A DNA stretch of 64,000 nt from Terriglobales bacterium. GTDB taxonomy: Bacteria; Acidobacteriota; Terriglobia; Terriglobales; Acidobacteriaceae. Shown piece by piece: positions 8,776 to 16,126 of this stretch (position 1 is the stretch's first letter; every line of letters begins with the position of its first letter). The translations under genes and the position numbers were made by a program. Location: positions 372,001 through 436,000 of the forward strand of contig JAICWP010000001.1 in NCBI GenBank assembly GCA_025934735.1, written 5' to 3'. The notes beneath the pieces were generated by a model. The model was given only the letters and a program-made list of their open reading frames with translations. It had not been told where the DNA came from and ran no database searches.

Positions 8776-9513
8776 ATGAAGCGGACGATCTGCATGTTGC
8801 TGGCTGCCGCTGCCCTGGGGTTAGGCTCAGGGAAGCCAGCGTGTGCTCAGGCCGCCGACCAGCAGAACGAGTCACTAGGCGATATCGCGCGCTCCTTGCG
8901 CGCAAAAAAAAAGGCCGAGCTGCCCGTCATTACCAACGATAATTTTTCCCAGCTGCCAACACTGATTCAGGAAACGGAACAGCGGGCCCTGGCCGCTGGC
9001 CTGGTGCCGCCTACGCCCCAGCCTAACGCCAGCCAATCCCAGCCCGAGATTACCTGCAGCCTTGCCTTCAGCGCGCAAGCGCCTTCGGCGCCGGCCGCCA
9101 ATGCCGCGGTGCCGGTGGACCTGCCGCTAGGGGCGCTGGGCAAACTGGATGGCCCAGCAGTGATCTCCGGCGACACGTTGCAACTTTCCATATATAACGG
9201 CAGCAACTGGGACGTGCAGGAAATCACCGTCGGCGTGACCGTGGTGAGGCACGAGAACCAGATGGCTGCCATCGTGCATTCAGCGCGGTTGCTGCCCGCC
9301 AGCGCCGGCCCTTTGCCCCAACTTAAGAAGCCCGACCAGACTTTTCTGTATCACCTGAAAGGCTCGGCGGCGCCGCTGTCCACCACCGCTTTCACGCAGA
9401 TCCTGGGTTTGAACCTCGGCCCCAACGACGAGTGGCACTGGGCCATTCTGCAAGCGCGCGGCCTGCCTCCAACCGTCCCTGCAATACCTGTGACGCCTGC
9501 CAGCGCACAGTAA
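8776..9513 (+). CDS. Exported protein with SLGDIARSLRAKK motif, unknown function
   Basis: A 245-residue protein with a signal peptide (~1-24, cut near ACAQ-A). The mature N-terminus contains SLGDIARSLRAKKKAELPVI, a short motif that recurs in exported acidobacterial proteins and that I know only as a pattern. A Pro/Gln/Ser linker (residues ~77-90) leads into a beta-rich domain (~115-225) with TLQLSIYNGSNWDVQEITVGV, reminiscent of a C2- or immunoglobulin-like fold for interaction. The gene begins with an ATG preceded by AGGAGAG about 14 bases upstream. There is no enzymatic motif. It converges with the oxidoreductase gene at 9602. Confidence 0.75.
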   Translation: MKRTICMLLAAAALGLGSGKPACAQAADQQNESLGDIARSLRAKKKAELPVITNDNFSQLPTLIQETEQRALAAGLVPPTPQPNASQSQPEITCSLAFSAQAPSAPAANAAVPVDLPLGALGKLDGPAVISGDTLQLSIYNGSNWDVQEITVGVTVVRHENQMAAIVHSARLLPASAGPLPQLKKPDQTFLYHLKGSAAPLSTTAFTQILGLNLGPNDEWHWAILQARGLPPTVPAIPVTPASAQ

Positions 9514-9601
9514 TTCCTGGATTGTCATCCTGAATTGCACGGCCGAATGTAGGGATGGAAGTACAGCCAGGGACCGGTTTTGCATTCCTCGGAGAAACCT
9601 A

Positions 9602-10597
9602 CTACGAACTGACTTTCTCCACTTTCCCGCTCTTGGCGCTGCGGTAGGCGGCATCCAGAATCATCTGGTTCGTCCAGCCCTCCTCCCCAGGCACAGGGAA
9701 GGCGACTTTGCCCTCCACGGCGGCAGCGAAGGCATCCACCTGGCGGGCATAGGCCAGGTGGTTGGAGACACGCTCGGAGTCCACGATCTCGCCCTCACGC
9801 AGCAGTTCAATGCGAATGGGATGTTCGACGTTCAGGGCATCATCGGCGCGCAGCACGCCGCCCTCGCCGACGATCTCCAGGGGTGTGCGGTAGGCGGCGC
9901 GCGTCGAAACCAGCACCGCGCCCAGCACGCCGCGGCTGAACTCCAGTGACAGCACGGCTGCAGATTCCACATCGCCCGATTCACGGTCCGCAGTGGTGCG
10001 CGCGCTTACCCTCAGCACCTCGTCCTGCAGAATAAAGCGCAGCGCGTCAATGCAGTGCACGCCCACGTCGGCGACGGGTCCGCCGCCGGCCACGGCGCGC
10101 TGATTCAGCCAGGCGCGCGCATGATTGCGGCCAGGATAGGAAAATTCGCTGCGCGCGAAGATGAGCTTGCCCAACTCGTGCGATGCCACCCGCTCCCGCA
10201 GCCGCGCTGTGCTGTCTTCAAAGCGGAACACCTGCGCCACTCCCAACGCCAGCTTGGCCTTGTGCGCCGCCTCCACCATTTGCTTGCACTCGGCGGCATT
10301 CATGCCCATGGGCTTTTCCACCAGCACCGGCTTGCCATGCTTCAACGCCAGCAGCACGTCAGCCAGGTGGGAGGCATTGGGCGTTGCCACGAAAACCGCA
10401 TCCACCTGCTTCGATTTGCACAATTCCTCGGCGGAATCGAAGGCCAGCGGAATCTCGAACTGCTTGGCCGAGGCGCGCGCGTCCTGCAGCTTGCGCCGGC
10501 TCAGCGCGCTGACGCGGCAGTTCTTGGCTTCGGCGAAGCCCGGCATCAGCCGCTTCACCGCATGCAATCCGAAGCCCAGTATTCCGAAGCGAATCAT
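9602..10597 (-). CDS. Gfo/Idh/MocA-family NAD(P)-dependent oxidoreductase
   Basis: A 331-residue cytosolic enzyme. The Rossmann motif GILGFGLHAVKRLMPGF starts at residue 4; VFVATPNASHLADVLLAL and the conserved EKPMGMNAAE (the E-K-P motif with the Lys that acts in catalysis) follow. The C-terminal half is the alpha/beta substrate domain with DVGVHCIDALRFIL (the GxHxxD-type element). Such enzymes oxidise sugar or cyclitol hydroxyls or reduce related carbonyls. The start ATG overlaps the TGA stop of the upstream permease by one base (TGATG), so translation is coupled. Together with the permease and esterase upstream it may form a small catabolic operon; the substrate cannot be read from the sequence. 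Confidence 0.88.
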   Translation of the reverse strand: MIRFGILGFGLHAVKRLMPGFAEAKNCRVSALSRRKLQDARASAKQFEIPLAFDSAEELCKSKQVDAVFVATPNASHLADVLLALKHGKPVLVEKPMGMNAAECKQMVEAAHKAKLALGVAQVFRFEDSTARLRERVASHELGKLIFARSEFSYPGRNHARAWLNQRAVAGGGPVADVGVHCIDALRFILQDEVLRVSARTTADRESGDVESAAVLSLEFSRGVLGAVLVSTRAAYRTPLEIVGEGGVLRADDALNVEHPIRIELLREGEIVDSERVSNHLAYARQVDAFAAAVEGKVAFPVPGEEGWTNQMILDAAYRSAKSGKVEKVSS

Positions 10598-11946
10598 CAG
10601 GTATAGGGATAGAAAATAAAAAATAGCAGCGAAAGCCCGGCCAGCACCCACAACCCCGCCTTGACTTCGTGAAAGCGCCCCGCCACCAGCTTGCAGAAAG
10701 GGTAGAGCACGAAACCGGCGGTAATGCCCACTCCGATGTTGTACGTAAAACTCATCAAGGCTACCACGGCGAAGGCGGGAATCAGTTCGGTGAAGTCGTC
10801 GAAACGGATCTTAGTGATCGGAGCAAGCATGAGCAGCCCCACCACGATCAGCGCCGGCCCGTAGGCCTGCGGCGGAATGGCAGCTACGAAAGGCGAGAAG
10901 AACAGCGCTCCGGCAAAGCACGCCGCCGTTACTACCGCGGTCATTCCGGTGCGCCCGCCCGCTTCCACTCCCGTGGCCGACTCGATGAAGGCCCCAGACG
11001 TGGTGGTGCCAACCAGCGCCGCGAAGGTGGTGGAGAGCGCGTCCGCGATCATCGGCCTCTCAATTTGCGGTAGATTGCCGTTCTCGTCCAGGAATCCGGC
11101 GCGCGCTGACACCCCAATCAACGTTCCCATGGTATCCACAAAAGCCATGACGAAAATGGTGAGCACCACGGGGAAGAAACCCCAGCTCCACGCGCTTTTA
11201 AGATCCAGCTTGAACAAGATGGGGGAAAGGCTGGGCGGCAGGCTGATCCAGCCATGCGGCGGCGGTGCAACTTTGGCGGCAAACGCCAACAGGGCAGTGG
11301 TCACAATTCCCACCAGGATGGCCCCAGGAAAGCGCCGGATCATCAGCACCGCCATGAGCACGAAGCCGAAGATGGCCACCAGCACCGGCGCCGAGGTCAC
11401 ATGCCCGGTACGTACGGGTGCGCCTTGGGTGCCCAGCATGACGATGCCGGTTTCATTCAGCCCTACGAACGTCAGAAACAGTCCGATGCCCACGGCGAAG
11501 CTGTAGCGCAGCGCGGAAGGGATTGCATCCACCAGCCACTGGCGCAGCTTCACCACAGTCAGCAGCAGAAACAGCACTCCCGCGATGAACACCGAGGCCA
11601 GCGCCGCCTGCCAGCTGTAGCCCAGCACCTGCACCACGGTAAATGCGATGAAGGCGTTCTCTCCCATGTAGGGCGCGATCGCAAAGGGCCGGTTGGCATA
11701 GAGTCCCATCAGCAGCGTGCCAAAAATAGCGGTTACGATGGTGGCCACCATGGCGGGCTGGGCGGGAATGCCCGCAGCTTTGAGCACTGCGGGATTGACC
11801 ACGATGATGTAAGACATGGTGACGAATGTGGTCACGCCCGCCGTCACTTCCTGTCCCAGGGTGGTGCCGGCGCGCTCGAACCCAAAATAGCGGCTCAGCA
11901 AACTTGTACTCCCGTGCGGGGCGGCTTGGGGTCGAGTGCCGGTCAT
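10597..11946 (-). CDS. NCS2-family purine permease (AzgA/PbuG-like)
   Basis: A 449-residue membrane protein with about 12-14 hydrophobic helices. Family marks are VVNPAVLKAAGIPAQPAM near residues 53-70, LLMGLYANRPFAIAPYMGEN (substrate-site region), and VDTMGTLIGVSARAG plus TTTSGAFIESATGVEAGGRTG in the second half, as in AzgA/PbuG/GhxP hypoxanthine-guanine-adenine:H+ symporters. The ribosome site CAGGAGTC sits directly before ATG, inside the last codons of the esterase gene 9 bases upstream. The stop overlaps the start of the oxidoreductase. The AzgA-like group normally imports purine bases; exact specificity is not predicted. Confidence 0.9.
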   Translation of the reverse strand: MTGTRPQAAPHGSTSLLSRYFGFERAGTTLGQEVTAGVTTFVTMSYIIVVNPAVLKAAGIPAQPAMVATIVTAIFGTLLMGLYANRPFAIAPYMGENAFIAFTVVQVLGYSWQAALASVFIAGVLFLLLTVVKLRQWLVDAIPSALRYSFAVGIGLFLTFVGLNETGIVMLGTQGAPVRTGHVTSAPVLVAIFGFVLMAVLMIRRFPGAILVGIVTTALLAFAAKVAPPPHGWISLPPSLSPILFKLDLKSAWSWGFFPVVLTIFVMAFVDTMGTLIGVSARAGFLDENGNLPQIERPMIADALSTTFAALVGTTTSGAFIESATGVEAGGRTGMTAVVTAACFAGALFFSPFVAAIPPQAYGPALIVVGLLMLAPITKIRFDDFTELIPAFAVVALMSFTYNIGVGITAGFVLYPFCKLVAGRFHEVKAGLWVLAGLSLLFFIFYPYT

Positions 11947-11955
11947 GACTCCTGA

Positions 11956-12795
11956 TTACCGACCACTGCCCATGGTCTTTTCCAGCCAGTCCACCATCGC
12001 CTTCTTATACCAGTGCCACTCGGGATGGGGCTCCCAGTGGTCCATGCCGTGGGGCGCCCCGGGAACGGTAATCAGCTCACAGCGCGCCCCCACCTGCTTC
12101 ATGCGGTCGCACATCTCCACCGACTGGTCATAGGGCACATCTTCGTCTTTGGAACCGTGAATCAGCAGGAAAGGCGGCAAGTTCTTGCTCACGTAAATCA
12201 CTGGCGAAGCCTTGATGAGCAGAGGCGCGGTCTCCGCATTGACCTGCTTGATGCCGAACAGGTCCAGCACTTCGTGGGGAAAAGGTTTCCACTCCATGGC
12301 CGCGGTGATGAAGTCGTGAATGCCGTACAGGGAAACAACCGCAGCCACACCCGTTCCGGGGTAACGCGCGCCTACGTAGGAGACCAGATGCCCGCCGGCG
12401 GACTCGCCAATCAGGGCGATGCGCTTGGCATCAATGTTGTATTTACTGGCGTTCTCTCGGACATAGCGGATGGCCTGCAGGACATCGTCGGCGGGCGCGG
12501 GAAACTTGTACTGCGGCGCGAGGCGGTAGTTGATACTGAACCAGGCGAAGCCCGCTCTGCTGAGCGGCTCAAATATATAGGTGATGTACTGCTGCTTATC
12601 GCCCGCGACCCAGCCGCCGCCGTGCACCAATACCGCCGCGGGAAAAGGACCAGCGCCGTCAGGGATGCTGGCATCAAGCGTTAGCTCCATGCCGCCGGCA
12701 TGGCCGTAAACAACATTTTTCAGCATGCGGGCGTGCGCGGCGAAGGGAAGGAGGAAAAGCAAGGAGATCGTCAGGATGGAGGTGATGGGTCTCAT
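11956..12795 (-). CDS. Exported alpha/beta-hydrolase (esterase/lipase, HSL/BD-FAE type)
   Basis: A 279-residue enzyme with a signal peptide (ISLLFLLPFAAHA). It has the HGGGW oxyanion-hole motif, GESAGGH carrying the nucleophile Ser, and a later HGSKDEDVPYDQS (Asp) and GAPHGMD (His), giving a complete Ser-Asp-His triad. These fit carboxylesterases of the hormone-sensitive-lipase or feruloyl-esterase-like group, acting outside the cytoplasm. The alternative start seven codons upstream (12816) is possible. It is followed 9 bases later by the NCS2 permease on the same strand and preceded, after a 188-base gap with short repeats, by a sugar permease. It might free acyl groups from a carbohydrate or nucleoside ester before import (inference). 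Confidence 0.85.
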   Translation of the reverse strand: MRPITSILTISLLFLLPFAAHARMLKNVVYGHAGGMELTLDASIPDGAGPFPAAVLVHGGGWVAGDKQQYITYIFEPLSRAGFAWFSINYRLAPQYKFPAPADDVLQAIRYVRENASKYNIDAKRIALIGESAGGHLVSYVGARYPGTGVAAVVSLYGIHDFITAAMEWKPFPHEVLDLFGIKQVNAETAPLLIKASPVIYVSKNLPPFLLIHGSKDEDVPYDQSVEMCDRMKQVGARCELITVPGAPHGMDHWEPHPEWHWYKKAMVDWLEKTMGSGR

Positions 12796-12939
12796 TTGCG
12801 CTACTGATTGCCTCAAGGGTTATGCCGAATGCCTTCCGGGCGATTATTTCCCGAGTTGAAGTCCGCGGCTTCCACACATCTGCAGCGTTTCCACAGAGGC
12901 TCCGCCTTACATGGTTGCGGGCCTTGCGCACCGATCGCC

Positions 12940-12983
12940 TGCTTGAAACTTGAGACTCGAAACCTGAAACTCGCAACTGGGCA
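12940..12983. repeat. Degenerate word repeat after DMT permease stop codon
   Basis: A run of near-identical words of 8-10 bases (TTGAAACTTGAG, ACTCGAAACC, TGAAACTCGCAACT on the plus strand) occupies the gap and stops right where the DMT permease gene ends (its TGA is at 12984-12986). The same style of low-complexity, word-like repeat recurs at other gene ends in this window. No gene fits in the 188-base gap. Confidence 0.6.
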
Positions 12984-14285
12984 TCAGTTGAAGCGCGTAA
13001 CCTTCCACAACGCGGTAGCGCACGCAGCCAGCAGCGCCAGGCACAGGGCCAGCAGCACAATGGCCGCGGTTCCATCTAACGCAAGGGACGGCCAATGGGC
13101 GCGCGTGCCTGTCCACACGAAGGCGCCCGTAGCCATGGCTACGAGCATCCAGTCCAGCCAGGTGCGGCGCTGTGGTGGAGTACTGGCGCGGCCTTCCATG
13201 CCAGAACGCACAAACTCAATATCAATGCCGTAGCGCCGGTGCTCGCGCTCGGCCGCCTCCACCCACTTCAAGTATTCGGAGTTGTCAACTACGGAAAAAG
13301 AAATGGCGGCCAGGCCCAGCGCCATCAGCACCGAACCCCAGATCGCTCCCGCCACCGCTCCGTGCTGCCAGCCGCGAAACTCCCCGAAGGCCACGGCTCC
13401 CCACAGCAGTCCCCACAACTGGTTGGAGTTGGAGATGGGAATGCCACGGCTGACGCCGATGTACTTAACAGCGTACTGCTGGAAAATATCGCCGATCACC
13501 CAGACGAAACCCGCAGCCAACAGCCAGAAGAGCACGTCCTGGGCTCCGCTGAGCTGGCGATAAAGGTTATGAAATCCGCCCATGTATACAACCGCCAGCG
13601 CGGTCATCATGCCTAGTTCCCCAATGGTGAAGAAGGAGACGAATGACAGCGGGTTCATGCCCGAGAGGTAGGCCTTGCGGTAGGGAATGTACATGCTCCC
13701 CCAGAGCACGCCCGCGCCCAGGGCGGCTGCAATACCGCGAACGGCCACGTGGGAGGCAATCTGGCTGGAGGAGGCGCGCGCCAGCAGCATGCCGCCGACA
13801 AAAATGATGGCAGCGCCGCCACCCACCGCTCCCCAGCGGCGCCAGCCGGCGTGGTGCAACTCGCCGAAAAAGAGCACACCCCAGAGGATGCCGATCAGCC
13901 CGTTGGTGTTCCACAAAGGAAACGCCACGCTCAGGCCCAGGTCACGGATGGCGAAAATAGTGAGAGTGTTGGCCACCGACCACAGGCATCCGGCGATGAT
14001 GGCCCAGATCACCAGGTGCGGAGCCTCCACAATGTCGGCCCGAATACCGGAGGTGCCGCGCACCATGGCGGGCAGGCTCCAGCGTCCCAGGAAGACGCCG
14101 GCAACCATGGCGAAGGAAATCAGGACCGGAGAAATGCCGGTGGTGACCAGCTTGGTGGGAACTTCAGCGGCGCCCAGCCAGGCGCCGGCGGCAATGCCGC
14201 ACAAAACGCCAACGCGCTGCAGGGTGCGCACGCGCTCCAGCACCGCCGGGCCAGGAGCCGTCGCGGGTGAGCTTAGCTGACCCAT
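12984..14285 (-). CDS. DMT-superfamily permease (GRP/RhaT-like sugar transporter)
   Basis: A 433-residue inner-membrane protein with ten hydrophobic helices in residues ~20-345. Repeated features are GAWLGAAEVPTKLV, SVAFPLWNTNGLIGILWGVL with FFGEL, and in the second half VSRGIPISNSNQLWGLLWG with AFGEFRG. The duplicated N-x-L-x-G-x-L-W-G pattern is typical of GRP/RhaT-type sugar:H+ symporters within the drug/metabolite superfamily. A ~25-residue cytosolic insert (YLKWVEAAEREHRRYGIDIE) separates the bundle from two more helices at the end, which is longer than usual. Its start ATG lies inside the last codons of a 45-aa membrane peptide gene, so the two are translationally coupled. The substrate is unknown; a sugar is the family guess. 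Confidence 0.8.
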   Translation of the reverse strand: MGQLSSPATAPGPAVLERVRTLQRVGVLCGIAAGAWLGAAEVPTKLVTTGISPVLISFAMVAGVFLGRWSLPAMVRGTSGIRADIVEAPHLVIWAIIAGCLWSVANTLTIFAIRDLGLSVAFPLWNTNGLIGILWGVLFFGELHHAGWRRWGAVGGGAAIIFVGGMLLARASSSQIASHVAVRGIAAALGAGVLWGSMYIPYRKAYLSGMNPLSFVSFFTIGELGMMTALAVVYMGGFHNLYRQLSGAQDVLFWLLAAGFVWVIGDIFQQYAVKYIGVSRGIPISNSNQLWGLLWGAVAFGEFRGWQHGAVAGAIWGSVLMALGLAAISFSVVDNSEYLKWVEAAEREHRRYGIDIEFVRSGMEGRASTPPQRRTWLDWMLVAMATGAFVWTGTRAHWPSLALDGTAAIVLLALCLALLAACATALWKVTRFN

Positions 14286-14410
14286 CGCAGAAGCAGGAGT
14301 CCGCCGATCAGCACCAGGGTCGGCACCCAGAAGTGCACATCTCCGCTTACCGAGGCCAGCCAGTTGATGGCCCGTGTTTCGGGTCGGTCTATTGCTTCTT
14401 CGTTATCCAT
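14273..14410 (-). CDS. 45-aa single-span membrane peptide coupled to DMT permease
   Basis: Too short for most gene callers. The frame encodes 45 residues: an acidic/polar N-terminus (MDNEEAIDRPETRAINWLA), then one hydrophobic span (VHFWVPTLVLIGGLLLLR) and a short tail. It ends with TAA at 14273-14275, overlapping the permease gene start (ATG at 14285) by 13 bases. The overlap, the amphipathic plus transmembrane layout and the lack of any other feature in this stretch argue for a real accessory peptide of the permease. Against it, no Shine-Dalgarno sequence precedes the ATG. Confidence 0.5.
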   Translation of the reverse strand: MDNEEAIDRPETRAINWLASVSGDVHFWVPTLVLIGGLLLLRWVS

Positions 14411-14590
14411 GGTCAGGAGGCGCAGCTAATACTACATGAGTCGCCGTGTCGCCGCTAGAATGTGCATGCGCCGGGTTGGATGCAGGTCTATAGAAGTATG
14501 TCTGCCGTTCGCCGGCCGGCCTGCTGCAGACAGGAACTCAGCCTTCGTAATAGTTGCCGCTGTAAGCTGGGATAAGATTCTCCTCAGCCC

Positions 14591-16120
14591 ATGAAAATCG
14601 CAACGCTCGCGGTACTTCTTTTCTCTGTGTGGCCAAGCGCTGCACAAAATCCAACCTCGCGCCTGCACCAGCAGCTGCGCGCTTACCGTAGCGCCCACGA
14701 GAAGCAGATTCTCGGCGAATTCGTGAACCTGCTTTCTATTCCCAATCATGCTGGCGACACCGCTGACATCGAGCGCAATGTTCAGGCGATTTCGGCCATG
14801 CTGCAGGCCCGCGGCGTGAAGGTGGAGCTGCTTCGCCTTGCCGGGGCGTCTCCCATCGTTTTCGGGGAACTGCGCACACCGGGCGCCACCCGCACTATTG
14901 GCATTTACGCGCATTACGATGGCCAGCCTGTGGACCCGGCACAGTGGCAGCATCCCGCCTTCAGCCCGGTGCTGCGCGACCCCTCTGGGCAGATAGTGGA
15001 TGGGCAGGCGCAGAAATCGCTCAATCCTCAGGATCGCATTTACTCCCGCTCCAGCAGCGATGACAAGGCGCCCATCGAAGCCACCATGGCTGCGCTTGAT
15101 GCCTTGCGTGCTGCCCATGTTCCGCCTTCGGTCAATTTAAAATTTTTCTTCGAGGGGGAAGAGGAGGCGGGCTCGCCACACCTGGCTGAAATCATCGCCA
15201 AATACCCGGAGGCGATCGCTGCTGACGCCTGGCTGCTGTGCGATGGCCCGGTGCATCAGTCGGGGCGCATGCAGGTGGATTACGGTTCGCGCGGCGACAT
15301 TGATATGGAAATGACCGTGTATGGCCCGGCGCACCCTCTGCACAGCGGCCACTATGGGAACTGGGCACCCAATCCCATCATGCTGCTCACCCACCTGCTG
15401 GACAGCATGCGCGATGCTAACGCCCACATCCTGATTCCCGGTTTCTATGACGACGTACGGCCGCTCACGCCTAGCGAGCGTCGCATGCTGGCGCAGACTC
15501 CCGCAGCTGACCAACAGCTCGAGCAGGAGCTGGCCATTGCCCAGCCCGAAGGCGACGGAGCCAAGCTGGCCGAGCAGATTCTGAAGCCCGCCATCAATGT
15601 GCACGGCATCCAGGCGGGCCATGTGGGCGAGGAGGCGGCCAACGTCATCAGCACGGAGGCGCGCGCCTCGTTCGACATTCGCCTGGTGCCCAACCAGACG
15701 CCGGAACGGGTGCGGCAGGAAATCGAGCAGCATATCGAACGCCAGGGATTTTTCATCGTCCACCAGACGCCCGACCTGGCCACCCGCCGCGCTCATCCCC
15801 GTGTGGTCAAGCTGGAGTGGGGCCCGGGCTATCCTGCCTATCGCGCTCCGGTAGAGAATCCCATGGCGAAGGCGGTGGTGCGCAGCATTGAAGAGGCCAC
15901 CGGCGGCCCCATCATCCAGGTGGTGAGCCTGGGCGGCAGCGTGCCCATGTACCTGTTCGAAGGCAAAAAGCATGTGCCGGTAATCGGCGTGCCCATCGCC
16001 AACGCCGACAACAACCAGCACGCCGCCAACGAGAACCTGCGCCTGCAGAACCTGTGGGATGGGATTGAAATTTTCGGAACCCTGTTTGCGCACCTGGGCG
16101 GCAACCTGGGAGCGCGGTAG
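14591..16120 (+). CDS. Exported M20-family metallopeptidase (dipeptidase/carboxypeptidase type)
   Basis: A 509-residue enzyme with a signal peptide (~1-18, PSAAQN). The di-zinc M20 core is intact: HYDGQPVDP (His and Asp), SSSDDKAP (bridging Asp), EGEEEAGSPH (general-base Glu and metal Glu), LLCDGPVHQ (Asp ligand) and a late NADNNQHAANEN (His). The lid/dimerisation domain lies at ~235-385, including HSGHYGNWAPNP. Such enzymes trim dipeptides or N-acyl amino acids; with an export signal it likely acts on peptides in the periplasm. It ends six bases from the convergent ADOP permease gene. It stands alone on the plus strand. Confidence 0.88.
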   Translation: MKIATLAVLLFSVWPSAAQNPTSRLHQQLRAYRSAHEKQILGEFVNLLSIPNHAGDTADIERNVQAISAMLQARGVKVELLRLAGASPIVFGELRTPGATRTIGIYAHYDGQPVDPAQWQHPAFSPVLRDPSGQIVDGQAQKSLNPQDRIYSRSSSDDKAPIEATMAALDALRAAHVPPSVNLKFFFEGEEEAGSPHLAEIIAKYPEAIAADAWLLCDGPVHQSGRMQVDYGSRGDIDMEMTVYGPAHPLHSGHYGNWAPNPIMLLTHLLDSMRDANAHILIPGFYDDVRPLTPSERRMLAQTPAADQQLEQELAIAQPEGDGAKLAEQILKPAINVHGIQAGHVGEEAANVISTEARASFDIRLVPNQTPERVRQEIEQHIERQGFFIVHQTPDLATRRAHPRVVKLEWGPGYPAYRAPVENPMAKAVVRSIEEATGGPIIQVVSLGGSVPMYLFEGKKHVPVIGVPIANADNNQHAANENLRLQNLWDGIEIFGTLFAHLGGNLGAR

Positions 16121-16126
16121 GAAATC

